The translations under genes and the position numbers were made by a program. The notes below the pieces were generated by a model. It did not search any database. It saw only the letters and a list, made by a program, of their open reading frames with translations, and was not told the DNA's origin. 64,000 bases of DNA from assembly GCF_008704935.1 (NCBI RefSeq), contig NZ_CP023692.1, positions 868,001-932,000 of the forward strand, in the 5' to 3' direction. The DNA is from Streptomyces vinaceus (GTDB taxonomy: Bacteria > Actinomycetota > Actinomycetes > Streptomycetales > Streptomycetaceae). Of the stretch, positions 25,423 through 33,923 are shown one piece after another (within the stretch, counting starts at the first letter, position 1; the number at the start of each line of letters is the position of its first letter).

Positions 25423-26422
25423 ACGCCATCAGCGGGGCCGGTGCGCCGCTGCCGTCGGCGGGCAGGGCGTACAGGTCGGCGCCGAAGTCGCCGGGCAGGG
25501 AGTAGACGACGCTCTTGTCGTCCCTCCACACGACCTGGTCGTCCACGCTGCGCTCCTCGGCGAGCGGGGCCTCCCGCATCGAGGCCAGGTCCAGGACGTA
25601 CAGCCGCCACGGGGCGTCCGGGGACAGGCCCGCCACCCGCTTCTTGAACACCAGCCGGGTCCCGTCAGGTGACAGCGAGGGGCATTCCAGGTTCTCGCGC
25701 AGCGTGGTCACGGTGCGCTCGGCGAGGTCGCCGCGGACCAGGTAGGTCTGGCCGCCGGTGGCGAGCGTCGCGTAGAAGGTCCGCTCGTCGGCGGCGAAGG
25801 TCACGCCCCAGAAGTTGACGTCGGCGTTGCGGTACGCCTTGCCGTCCTTGCGGATCTCGAAGTCCTCCAGCGAGGCGTCGAACCTGCCCGTGCGCAGGTC
25901 GAGCAGCGAGGTCCGGGTGGAGAAGTTCGTACCGGCGTACGAGTCCCCGCCGACGAAGACCGTCCAGGCGACGAGGTGCCCGCCGGGCGAGACCCGGGCG
26001 CGGGTGGGGATGCCGGCCAGCGGGTGCGCGGAGACCTCCTTGAGGTGGGCGTCGAGGACGACGGCCCGGTAGCTCTCCTGGACCCCGCCCTTGTCGGCCT
26101 GGAGGCAGATCCCGGTGCCGGCGGCCGAGTGGAAACGCAGGCAGCTCACGCCCGAGGCGGTACGGGGGCCCTGGGGCGCGTCGGCGGGGACGGTGGCCAG
26201 CTCGTCGCGGTGCGGGCCCCACGCCATGTTCCGGAACACGATCCGCCGCCCGGCCGCGTCCGGTGCCAGGGACACCTCGCCACGGGTGATCTGCGGCCCG
26301 CCGGCCTGCGTCTGGTTCTTCTCGTCGGCCCGCGAGGAGGCCCGCACGACGGCGAGCACCCCCACCGCGGCGAGCAGCACGACGGCGCAGACGAGGATCA
26401 GGATCCGGCGTTGGAGGGTCAT
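25394..26422 (-). CDS. Membrane-anchored TolB/WD40-like beta-propeller protein
   Basis: 342 residues. A single N-terminal membrane helix (about 6-28) anchors an extracytoplasmic domain built of PD40/TolB-like blades: RVSPGGHLVAWTVF, GVTFAADERTFYATL, CPSLSPDGTRLVFKKR and VVWRDDKSVVYSLPG. Such domains usually bind proteins or ligands and have no catalytic residues. Last gene of the phosphoesterase-MFS-propeller operon (67 bp after the MFS gene). Function unknown. Confidence 0.75.
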   Translation of the reverse strand: MTLQRRILILVCAVVLLAAVGVLAVVRASSRADEKNQTQAGGPQITRGEVSLAPDAAGRRIVFRNMAWGPHRDELATVPADAPQGPRTASGVSCLRFHSAAGTGICLQADKGGVQESYRAVVLDAHLKEVSAHPLAGIPTRARVSPGGHLVAWTVFVGGDSYAGTNFSTRTSLLDLRTGRFDASLEDFEIRKDGKAYRNADVNFWGVTFAADERTFYATLATGGQTYLVRGDLAERTVTTLRENLECPSLSPDGTRLVFKKRVAGLSPDAPWRLYVLDLASMREAPLAEERSVDDQVVWRDDKSVVYSLPGDFGADLYALPADGSGAPAPLMASALAPAFLG

Positions 26423-26489
26423 GGGGGCCTTTCGGGGGTGTGGGGGAACGTCGGGGGCGGCGGGCGGCGGACGGCGGACGGCGGACGGC

Positions 26490-27815
26490 TCAGTCGGCGC
26501 GCGCCCCGGCGGACTCGGCGGACTCCGGGGACTCGGCTTCCATCGCGTCGGCGGGCCGCAGCAGGGCACAGGCCGCCGCGGCGGCGGCCAGCAGTACGGC
26601 CGCGACCGCGAGGGCCGGGCGGGGGCCCCAGACCGTCCAGGCGGCGCCGAAGCCCAGCGAGGCGGCGAAGCGGGCGAGGGCCTGGCCGGTCTGGACGAGG
26701 GCGAGGCCGCCGCCGCGGTGCTCCTCGGGCACGGCTCCGGCCGCGGCTGCCATCAGCACGCCGTCGGTGGCGGCGTAGAAGCCGCCGTGCAGCAGGAGGA
26801 CGGCGTACGGCAGGACGGTGCCGTGGCCGTTGCCCGCCCCGCCGGCCAGCAGCAGCCCGTACGCGAGGAGCAGCGCGAGGTGGCCGCCGAGGAAGACGCG
26901 CCAGCGGCCGATCCGGTCGGCGAGGCGGCCGAGCGGGAGCGCGAGCAGGAAGAACGCGGCGGCGGTGCCCAGCGGCAGCAGGGCGAACCACCGGTCGGCG
27001 ATCCCGGTGGCCCGTTGGAGGAGCAGGAAGACGAAGGCGTCGCTGACGGTGCACAGCCCGAGCAGCAGGGCGCACAGGCTGGTCCGGCGCAGGTCGCGCA
27101 GGCCCAGCAGTCCGAAGGCGGCGCGCAGCGAGACGGGCTCGGCTCCGGGCGCGGGCTCGGTGCGCCGGCCGGGTACGAACAGCACCAGCACGAGCACGCC
27201 GAGGGCGGCGACACAGGCGCTGACGGTGAAGACGGCGTCGTAGCCGTCGGCGGCGCCGCGCAGGATCAGGAAGGCCAGGAGCGGCCCGATCAGGGCGCCG
27301 GCGGTGTCCATGGCGCGGTGGACGCCGAAGGCCCGGCCGCGGTCCTCGGGGGCTGCGGCCAGGGAGATGAGCGCGTCGCGCGGGGCGGTGCGCAGGCCCT
27401 TGCCGGTGCGGTCGAGGGCGAGCACCGCGCCGATGGCCGGGAGGGTGTGGGCGAGCAGCAGCAGCGGCTTGCACAGGGCCGAGAGGCCGTAGCCGAGGCC
27501 CGCGAGGGCCTTGTGGCGGCCGAGGCGGTCGCCGAGGTGGCCTCCGGTGAGCCGGACCAGGGCGCTGATGCCGTTGTAGATCCCGTCGAGCAGCCCGAAG
27601 CCGAGCGGGGACAGGCCGAGGCCCGCGACGAGGTAGAGCGGGAGCACGGCCGTGACCATCTCGGAGGAGACGTCGGTGATCAGGCTGACCGTGCCGAGGG
27701 CGAGGACCGTGGGGGCGAGCGCGGCGCGCCGCCCCGGGCTGATGCCCGGGACGGCGGCCTGCGGCTCGGGGGTCACGGCGGGCGCGGGGGTACCGCGGCT
27801 GTCCGCAACGTACAT
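26490..27815 (-). CDS. MFS transporter
   Basis: 441 residues, about 12 membrane helices. The N-terminal domain holds SLITDVSSEMVTAVLPLY, typical of one MFS branch, and the loop 2-3 motif GHLGDRLGRHKAL. A related motif GRLADRIGRWRVF appears in the second half. Acidic Ala/Glu-rich C-terminal tail. It begins 2 bp after the phosphoesterase stop, so the two are translationally linked. The substrate is unknown. The context suggests a product of the secreted phosphoesterase or a phosphate ester. Confidence 0.88.
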   Translation of the reverse strand: MYVADSRGTPAPAVTPEPQAAVPGISPGRRAALAPTVLALGTVSLITDVSSEMVTAVLPLYLVAGLGLSPLGFGLLDGIYNGISALVRLTGGHLGDRLGRHKALAGLGYGLSALCKPLLLLAHTLPAIGAVLALDRTGKGLRTAPRDALISLAAAPEDRGRAFGVHRAMDTAGALIGPLLAFLILRGAADGYDAVFTVSACVAALGVLVLVLFVPGRRTEPAPGAEPVSLRAAFGLLGLRDLRRTSLCALLLGLCTVSDAFVFLLLQRATGIADRWFALLPLGTAAAFFLLALPLGRLADRIGRWRVFLGGHLALLLAYGLLLAGGAGNGHGTVLPYAVLLLHGGFYAATDGVLMAAAAGAVPEEHRGGGLALVQTGQALARFAASLGFGAAWTVWGPRPALAVAAVLLAAAAAACALLRPADAMEAESPESAESAGARAD

Positions 27816-27817
27816 GG

Positions 27818-28708
27818 TCAGGAAGCCCAGATCCCCGTGATGTCCGTGGCGGACGCCGCGTTCCCCGCGTGGGTGGTCAGCCCGGCCAGGCCCTCCAGGG
27901 TGCGCAGCATGTCGTAGTGGTTGTACGTGGTGGACGACGTGCTGCCGGGGGTGACGGGCTGTCCGTAGAGGACGGTGGGGATCTTGTTGCCCGCGAGCCG
28001 GTTGTCCTCGTCGAAGGTGACGACGAGGAGGCTGTTGTGGGTCTTGGCCCAGTCCGCGTAGGCCTTGAGGTTGTTCTTGAGCCAGGTGTCGCCGGTGCCG
28101 ACGGAGCAGTCGTGCATGTCGCTGCACAGGTTCGGGACGACGAAGGACACCTTGGGCAGGGTGGTGTAGTCCGTCGGGAACTGGGTCATGGTCTTCGCGG
28201 TGCTGGTGGGCACGTTGGAGAAGGCGAACCAGGGGTTGTGCTTGCGGGCGTAGTTCCCGCTGCTGCAGGTGGTGGAGCCCTGGCTGGGGAGGGTCTCGTT
28301 GTAGCTGGCCCAGCTCTTGCCCGCGGCGATGAGCTCGGAGGCCAGGTTGGGGGCGGAGCTGAAGCCGGGCGTGTAGCAGCTGTCGCCGGTGACGCCCTGG
28401 TTGGAGCCCGAGAAGAGCTGGAGGTAGTTGGGCTGGCTGGGGTGGGTGATGCCGTAGGACTGCGTGAGGTTGGCACCCCCGCTCTTGAGGGAGTTGATGT
28501 ACGGGGCGCTGGAGCTGCCGATGACCTGGTTGTAGGCGTGGTTCTCGAAGACCACGACGACGACGTGGTCGGGGGCCGGGAGGCCGGCCGCGTGCGCGGG
28601 CTGGGCGGCGCCGAGGCCGGCCCACAGGGCCGTGCCGGCGGCGGTGAGGCCGAAGGCGGTGGCAAGGGCGGTCTTTCGGGCGGACCGTGACGAGGTCATG
28701 CCAAACAC
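27818..28708 (-). CDS. Secreted phosphoesterase (acid phosphatase / phospholipase C superfamily)
   Basis: 296 residues. GTG start at 28708 chosen over the ATG at 28699 because GGAGGT lies 7 nt before the GTG. Signal peptide ends near PAHAAG. The metal-dependent phosphoesterase signature is visible: HVVVVVFENHAYNQVIGS at the N terminus with the expected Glu/Asn, then THPSQPNYLQLFSG, LCSDMHDCS and the late VVTFDEDN and NHYDMLRTLEGL. Family members cleave phospholipids or phosphomonoesters. First gene of a three-gene operon. Confidence 0.88.
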   Translation of the reverse strand: MFGMTSSRSARKTALATAFGLTAAGTALWAGLGAAQPAHAAGLPAPDHVVVVVFENHAYNQVIGSSSAPYINSLKSGGANLTQSYGITHPSQPNYLQLFSGSNQGVTGDSCYTPGFSSAPNLASELIAAGKSWASYNETLPSQGSTTCSSGNYARKHNPWFAFSNVPTSTAKTMTQFPTDYTTLPKVSFVVPNLCSDMHDCSVGTGDTWLKNNLKAYADWAKTHNSLLVVTFDEDNRLAGNKIPTVLYGQPVTPGSTSSTTYNHYDMLRTLEGLAGLTTHAGNAASATDITGIWAS

Positions 28709-28979
28709 GGAAAATACCTCCGGGCAGGGGGTTCGGGTGGCGGCGCGCAGGCACCATACCCACGGGCATGTGCATGGGCCAGGGACAGGCGGCTAACAGC
28801 CCGGGAACTCCGGTTGCCCTGCCGGTGTTCGGCAACGCCGTGACCTACGGAAGCCCAAGAGCTGGAAAAAACGGGAACCGGGCAGCACGTAGGCTCATCC
28901 TTCGAACAGAAGAGACCACCCCCAGGCGGGGACGAGACCATCCCCCCACGGGGCAGCACCAGCCGGAGAGCAACCGCAC

Positions 28980-30224
28980 ATGTCGTACTCACCCGACGGA
29001 CAGCACCAGCCGTACCGATCGGAAGGGCAGTACCAGCAGCAGCCCTACGGCGCTTCGTACACGCAGCAGTACGAACCCCAGTACCGGCCCGACCCGTACG
29101 GGCCGCCGCAGCCGCCCTACGGCGAGCCGGAGGAACCGCAGTACGAGGAGCGGCGGCCGCGCCGGGGCAGGCGCTGGCTGATCGCGGGCGTCACGGCCTT
29201 GGCCCTCGCGGGCATCGCGGCCGGGGTGATGTACCACTTCGAGATACCCCCGTTCACGGACAAGGGCAAGGACGTCTCCTTCGGCCAGCCGGCCGCGGGC
29301 GGCGGCCAGGCGGCGGGCGGCACGGGCGGCGCGGCCAAGCAGGCGCCCAACTCGAAGGCCCTGATGCCCACCGGCCCGCAGGCGGAGTTCAAGAACTCCA
29401 TGACCCTGGGCGACGGCACCCACGTGGCCGTGACCACGCTGGACGGCAAGAAGTCCGGCTTCAAGGGCAAGGTGTGGGTCTGGGCGCCCAAGGAGTACAA
29501 CGACCCGAAGTTCGCCAAGAGCGGCTTCCCGGTCATGATCGCCCTGCCCGGCGGCGCCGGCTACCCGAACAACTACTGGATGGGCACCGACCTGGGGCTC
29601 CAGACCAGCATCAGCAAGTGGTACGCCGAGGGCAAGAGCAAGCCCTTCATCCTCGCCATGCCCGTGCTGAACCCGGGCCCGGACGACAAGGGCGTCTACT
29701 GGGACGGCTCCGACATCCCCGACCAGCCCAAGATGGGAACCTGGCTGACCGAGGACGTCCCGGACCTGATGAAGGCGAACTTCCGCACCATCAAGTCGCG
29801 CGACGGCTGGGCCTACATGGGCTCCTCCACCGGCGGCTTCGCGAGCCTGAAGGCCGTGCTCAAGTACCCGGAGAAGTTCAAGGCCGCGATCTGCTCCGGA
29901 CCGGACATCGTGCCCGACTCCTCGCTGTGGAAGGGCCACGACAAGGAGAAGGCCGAGAACAACCCGGAGCTGCTGGCGAAGGCCCTGATCGACAAGAAGG
30001 GCGCGCCGGACGTCTACCTCGCCTTCCAGGTCGGCGACAACGAGAGCAACAAGAAGACGCTGCCCGACGTGCAGAAGTTCGTCGCGACGTACGGCAAGGG
30101 ACCGATCCACACCAGCCTGAGGGTCATCCCCGGCGGCCAGCACAACGCCAAGACCTACGTCCCGAACATGGGCGAGGGCCCGATCCAGTTCATCAGCAAG
30201 GTCATGGAAGGACCGGTGGAGTAA
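28980..30224 (+). CDS. Membrane-anchored esterase (esterase D / antigen 85-like alpha/beta hydrolase)
   Basis: 414 residues. A Tyr/Gln/Pro-rich cytoplasmic N terminus (1-60) is followed by a basic patch, one membrane helix (about 66-86), a Gly/Ala-rich linker and an extracytoplasmic alpha/beta-hydrolase domain. The nucleophile elbow reads GSSTGGF, with the late acid region AFQVGDNES and a His in GGQHNAKTY. The family (PF00756) includes feruloyl esterases and mycolyltransferase-like proteins. Its last 23 bp overlap the convergent carboxylesterase gene. Confidence 0.82.
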   Translation: MSYSPDGQHQPYRSEGQYQQQPYGASYTQQYEPQYRPDPYGPPQPPYGEPEEPQYEERRPRRGRRWLIAGVTALALAGIAAGVMYHFEIPPFTDKGKDVSFGQPAAGGGQAAGGTGGAAKQAPNSKALMPTGPQAEFKNSMTLGDGTHVAVTTLDGKKSGFKGKVWVWAPKEYNDPKFAKSGFPVMIALPGGAGYPNNYWMGTDLGLQTSISKWYAEGKSKPFILAMPVLNPGPDDKGVYWDGSDIPDQPKMGTWLTEDVPDLMKANFRTIKSRDGWAYMGSSTGGFASLKAVLKYPEKFKAAICSGPDIVPDSSLWKGHDKEKAENNPELLAKALIDKKGAPDVYLAFQVGDNESNKKTLPDVQKFVATYGKGPIHTSLRVIPGGQHNAKTYVPNMGEGPIQFISKVMEGPVE

Positions 30225-31653
30225 CCACCGCCGCGACCGATCGCGCAGACGGCCCGCCGAACACCATCGGCGGGCCGTCGCCGTCCCAGGGCGCCCAGCC
30301 CGGGCTGCCCGTCGCGGCGAAGCGCACCCAGGCCGCGTGCATCCGGTCGGCCAGCTCCTGCGGGGCCTCCCGCCCGGCCAGCCACGAGGCCTCGGGCACG
30401 TCGAGGGTGTCGAAGACGAAGCCCAGCTCCAGGGCGTGGCAGGCGCCGAGCCCCGGTACGCCCGAGGGCCAGCCGAACTCGTACAGGAAGCTGGGAGCGG
30501 AGCGCGGCGCCCCGGCGAGGCGGCGCAGCGGATCGCGCAGCAGCCGGTCGGTGAGCAGCTGCCCCGCGAGCTCCGCCGGGCCCGCCCCGGGCCGTGCGGC
30601 GCGCAGCGCCCGTACGGCGGCCCGGTCCTTGCCGCTGCGGGCACGGGCCAGGGCCAGGGTGAGCGGACCGAGCCGGTCCATCACCGGCAGCGCGCCGGTG
30701 GGGGCGAGCCAGAGCCGGTACTCCTCGGTGGTCCAGCCCATGAGCAGGGGTACGTCCGTCGCCGCCGCGGCCTCCAGCGGCTCGCCGGGGAGCGTGTCGG
30801 GGTCGGTGACGAGGCCGAAGGCGGGACCTCCGGCGAGGGGGCTGGAACGGCGCAGGACGGCGGCCTGGGCGGCGAGCAGGTCGGGCAGGGCGATGGCGGC
30901 GAAGGCCTCCGCGGTCGCGTCCACCTTGAGCAGGGAGGCCATCCGCCGGACCATGGCGCGCACCTTCTCGCGCGCCAGCGCCTCCGGGGCGCCGCTCTGC
31001 AGGGCGGCCCGGGCGAAGAGCCCGGCGGCGCGCGGAGCGCCGAGCAGGGCGCCGACGCTGATGGCTCCGGCGGACTCGCCGAAGAGGGTGACGCGGGCGG
31101 GGTCCCCGCCGAAGGCTTCGATGTTGTCCCGGACCCAGGTCAGGGCGGCGATCTGGTCGAGCAGCCCGCGGTTGGCGGGGGCGTCGGGGAAGAGCCCGTA
31201 GCCGAGGACGCCCAGTCGGTAGTTGACGGAGACGAGCACCACCCCGTCCCGGGCGAACGCCGAGCCGTCGTAGACGGGGACGGCCGAGGAGCCCCGGGTG
31301 AGCGCCCCGCCGTGCAGCCACACCATCACGGGCAGCCGGGCCGCGGGCGCCGGGTCCGGGGTCCACACGTTGAGGTTCAGGCAGTCGTCCCCGGGGATCT
31401 CCGGGTCGGGCAGCAGGGCGGCGAACTTCGGCGGGTAGGGCACCTTGGGGGCCGTGGGCCCGAAGGCGCCGGCGTCGCGCACGCCCGCCCAGGCAGCCGG
31501 GGGCACGGGCGCGGCGAAACGCAGGGGTCCCACGGGTGGGGCGGCGTACGGGATGCCCCGGAAGGAGGCGGTCCCGCCCGGGCCCGTCCGTCCCTCGACG
31601 ACGCCGTACCCGGTCCTGACCCGGGGCCGGCCGCTGCCGCCCGCTGCGCTCAT
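30202..31653 (-). CDS. Type-B carboxylesterase
   Basis: Serine esterase of the cholinesterase/para-nitrobenzyl esterase family, 483 residues. GGGAGGAAGCG precedes the ATG. Motifs: FRGIPYAAPPVGPLRF, EDCL-type DDCLNLNVWTP, oxyanion loop WLHGGALTRG, nucleophile FGESAGAIS, and the catalytic His region GACHALELGFVF. No signal peptide, so it is likely cytoplasmic. The substrate range of the family is broad. Convergent overlap with the anchored esterase gene. Confidence 0.92.
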   Translation of the reverse strand: MSAAGGSGRPRVRTGYGVVEGRTGPGGTASFRGIPYAAPPVGPLRFAAPVPPAAWAGVRDAGAFGPTAPKVPYPPKFAALLPDPEIPGDDCLNLNVWTPDPAPAARLPVMVWLHGGALTRGSSAVPVYDGSAFARDGVVLVSVNYRLGVLGYGLFPDAPANRGLLDQIAALTWVRDNIEAFGGDPARVTLFGESAGAISVGALLGAPRAAGLFARAALQSGAPEALAREKVRAMVRRMASLLKVDATAEAFAAIALPDLLAAQAAVLRRSSPLAGGPAFGLVTDPDTLPGEPLEAAAATDVPLLMGWTTEEYRLWLAPTGALPVMDRLGPLTLALARARSGKDRAAVRALRAARPGAGPAELAGQLLTDRLLRDPLRRLAGAPRSAPSFLYEFGWPSGVPGLGACHALELGFVFDTLDVPEASWLAGREAPQELADRMHAAWVRFAATGSPGWAPWDGDGPPMVFGGPSARSVAAVVTPPVLP

Positions 31654-31782
31654 CGCTTCCTCCCTCGGACCGCCCTCGCGGCGAGGGCCGAATGCGGTGT
31701 TCCGCCTCTCCGGCACGGTCGCACAGGCCTGCGAGGGGTGACAACCCGTGACCCGGCGCGGGGCGGCCCGGGTTGGACCGGC

Positions 31783-32163
31783 ATGCGATCCATGCGTATC
31801 CACCCCGGCGTCCGCGGCTCCGGCCGGGCGGCCGGCCCGGTCCCCCCGCTCGCGCCCGTGCTGCTGCCGCTGCTCCTGCTCCTGGCGGCGGGCCCGGCGC
31901 GGGCCGCGGCGGGGCCCGACTTCCAGTACCTCGGCCAGGACGACAAGGTCCACGGCATCACCGCCCCGCAGGGCTGTGTGGCGGCGCAGGGCGGCGGCTC
32001 CCGGGCCGTCACCAATTCCACCCGGGGGACGGCGACCTTCTACCGGGAGCCGGGCTGCGCGGGCAGCCCGGCGGCGGTGCTGGAGCCGGGCGCCGCGGGT
32101 CAGATCACGCCGTATTTCGCCTCCGTGCGATTTTCCTTCACCAGCAAGGCCCAGCGGCCGTGA
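31783..32163 (+). CDS. Small secreted protein, beta/gamma-crystallin-like
   Basis: 126 residues. A signal peptide with a long Leu run (LAPVLLPLLLLLAAG) ends near ARAAAG. The mature part, about 80 residues, contains two cysteines (QGCVAAQ, EPGCAGSP) and a strand pattern AVTNSTRGTATFYREPGC resembling one Greek-key unit of secreted beta/gamma-crystallin or peptidase-inhibitor I36 proteins. That likeness is by eye and weak. The chaplin gene follows 81 bp downstream, and both would be exported to the surface. Confidence 0.6.
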   Translation: MRSMRIHPGVRGSGRAAGPVPPLAPVLLPLLLLLAAGPARAAAGPDFQYLGQDDKVHGITAPQGCVAAQGGGSRAVTNSTRGTATFYREPGCAGSPAAVLEPGAAGQITPYFASVRFSFTSKAQRP

Positions 32164-32199
32164 CCGCTGGGCCCCGGCCGCGTTGTACGCCATGTCACA

Positions 32200-32219
32200 T
32201 GCCACAGACCCCTGTGGCA
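32200..32219 (+). promoter_or_regulatory. Short palindrome upstream of the chaplin gene
   Basis: TGCCACAG (32200-32207) and CTGTGGCA (32212-32219) form a perfect 8-bp inverted repeat with a 4-nt spacer, 25 bp before the chaplin start codon. It could be an operator or a leader hairpin; I cannot tell which. Confidence 0.45.
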
Positions 32220-32244
32220 CCCCACGTCTCACGAGGAGATCTTG

Positions 32245-32523
32245 ATGTCGCGTATCGCGAAGGCAGTCGCCGTCACCGCTGTTGCCGGTAGCGCCCTGGC
32301 CGCCGGTGCCGGTCTGGCCGTCGCCGATGCCGGAGCGCACGGTGCGGCGGTCGGCTCCCCCGGTGTCCTCTCGGGCAACCTGGTCCAGGTTCCGGTGCAC
32401 GTCCCGGTCAACGTCTGCGGCAACACCGTGAACGTGATCGCCCTCCTGAACCCGGCGTTCGGCAACACCTGCGTCAACGCTTCGGGTGGCGGCGAGCACC
32501 ACACCGAGGGCTACGGCGGCTGA
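32245..32523 (+). CDS. chp: Short chaplin (hydrophobic surface protein)
   Basis: 92 residues. GAGGAG precedes the ATG, followed by a signal peptide (cleavage near AVADAG) and one chaplin domain: SPGVLSGNLVQVPVHVPVNV, Cys58, NTVNVIALLNPAFGNT, Cys76. Chaplins assemble into amyloid-like fibres that lower surface tension and coat aerial hyphae and spores. The single-domain form without a sorting signal is of the ChpD-H class. A Gly/His tail (GGGEHHTEGYGG) follows the domain, which is not typical. Rho-independent terminator downstream. Confidence 0.95.
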   Translation: MSRIAKAVAVTAVAGSALAAGAGLAVADAGAHGAAVGSPGVLSGNLVQVPVHVPVNVCGNTVNVIALLNPAFGNTCVNASGGGEHHTEGYGG

Positions 32524-32540
32524 CGGCCGGATCGAGGACC

Positions 32541-32570
32541 GGGCCCCCGCCGCACGGCGGGGGCCCTTCT
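32541..32570 (+). terminator. Rho-independent terminator after chaplin
   Basis: GGGCCCCCGCC (32541-32551) pairs with 32556-32566, 4-nt loop, followed by TTCT. Starts 17 nt after the stop. Confidence 0.82.
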
Positions 32571-32624
32571 CGCGTCCGCCCCCGGACCCGGTTCCCGGAC
32601 TCCGTCGCCCTTCCGGGCGGGGGC

Positions 32625-33488
32625 TCATTCGTAGCGGTAGAGGCCCTGGTGGCTGAGCATGTCGCGCGGGGTGAGGTCCCACGGGGGCATCGGCTCGTCG
32701 AGGGCGATCACCCTGCCGCGCTGGAGGTCGCCCAGTTCCAGCGGGGCGGCGGGCAGGTAGCCGGAGCCGGGGTGCCTCTGCTGCCAGCGGTCCCAGAGCA
32801 GGTCCACGAAGGCGTGGTGCAGCCAGAACGCCGGGTCGTTGGGGGCCGTGCCGCCCGTCATGTGGCCGCCGATCCACTGGTGCACCTTGTTGTGGTTGCG
32901 CCAGCGCTCGCTCTTCGGCGCCGCCCAGCCCTCCAGTTTGTTGCGGAACCCGCCGCCCTGCGCCGTGGAGTCCCAGGGCGAGGTGTCGTACGTCGGGTCG
33001 TCGAGCGCCCACTGGAGCTCGGCCGCGGTGGGCAGGGCGATCGGGTTCTGCGGCCGGCCGAGGTTGCGGGTCAGGAAGCGGGCCTCCGTGATGCCCACCG
33101 TGATCTCCCAGTTGCCCTTCTCGTAGGCGAACGGGCCCGTCGTCACCCGGCGGTCGCCCTCGCGGCCGGTGCCGCCGAGGAAGTCCTCGGCCCAGAGGGA
33201 GGAGGCCGGGCTGTTGTCCGCGGTCCAGTCCCAGTACGGGACCGAGACGCCCGGATCGACGGCCTGGAGCAGCCGCTCGAACTGGAGCAGGTAGCGCCGG
33301 TGCCAGGGGAAGAAGGACGGGGACATGTGCCCGACGCGCAGTTTGCTGTCGCGGTCGGGCACGAAGTACTTGTCGTGGGTGCGCACCAGGTCGTCGTACG
33401 CGCCGGTGCGCTTGACCTCCAGCACCGCCGCCGTGAACCGCTTCTTCTGGGCGCTGGTCAGGTTCTTCTGGTTCTGCCGGGTGTACAT
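32625..33488 (-). CDS. melD2: Second tyrosinase (MelD2 type)
   Basis: 287 residues. Same binuclear copper fold as MelC2, with CuA His38, His54, His63 (VGHMSPSFFPWHRRY) and CuB His199, His203, His225 (RNHNKVHQW, FWLHHAFVD). Clearly diverged from MelC2 in the loops (extra residues before CuB). No signal peptide. It depends on the chaperone encoded 10 bp upstream. MelD-type enzymes in other streptomycetes oxidise other phenols besides tyrosine. Here that is inference only. Confidence 0.93.
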   Translation of the reverse strand: MYTRQNQKNLTSAQKKRFTAAVLEVKRTGAYDDLVRTHDKYFVPDRDSKLRVGHMSPSFFPWHRRYLLQFERLLQAVDPGVSVPYWDWTADNSPASSLWAEDFLGGTGREGDRRVTTGPFAYEKGNWEITVGITEARFLTRNLGRPQNPIALPTAAELQWALDDPTYDTSPWDSTAQGGGFRNKLEGWAAPKSERWRNHNKVHQWIGGHMTGGTAPNDPAFWLHHAFVDLLWDRWQQRHPGSGYLPAAPLELGDLQRGRVIALDEPMPPWDLTPRDMLSHQGLYRYE

Positions 33489-33498
33489 GCGGGGCTCC

Positions 33499-33864
33499 TC
33501 AGCCGTGGTGCGGGGCCGCGAACGCCAGCTGGGTGGTGCCGAGTTCGTCGACGGCGGCGCGGGCGAGTTCCAGCGGCGTCGCGAAGGACTGGAAGTGGTT
33601 GATCCCGCTCAGGTAGCTGCCGTCCGCGCGGCGCATGACGTGCAGGGGGCGGCCGTCGATGCGGACCCCGGCGGGGTCGACGGCGATGTGCCGGCCCCGG
33701 TACGTCTCCTCGGCGAGGGGGGCGGGGGTCAGGGTCTGCCGGGGGCCGCGGGCGCGCAGTACCGGGGCCAGGGCCGCGGCCGTGCCGGCGAGCACCGCCG
33801 CCGTGAAGGCCGTACGAAGGACCGTGCGGCGGCTGAGTGCTGCGGAGGCGGGTGTGGCGTACAT
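33499..33864 (-). CDS. melD1: Tyrosinase co-factor / copper chaperone MelD1
   Basis: 121 residues with a twin-arginine signal (SRRTVLRTAFTAAVLAG) and the family core YRGRHIAVDPAGVRIDGRPL plus SGINHFQSFATP. It lacks the long His/Gly copper-binding stretch seen in MelC1 of this window, retaining only a terminal AAPHHG. GGGAG precedes the ATG. The GNAT gene upstream ends 59 bp before the start, so the operon may have its own promoter in that short gap. Confidence 0.88.
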   Translation of the reverse strand: MYATPASAALSRRTVLRTAFTAAVLAGTAAALAPVLRARGPRQTLTPAPLAEETYRGRHIAVDPAGVRIDGRPLHVMRRADGSYLSGINHFQSFATPLELARAAVDELGTTQLAFAAPHHG

Positions 33865-33923
33865 ACGGTCTCCCTCGCTCGGTGGTCCGCGCCACGGGGT
33901 CTAACGCGGCGCGGCGGGCGAGG

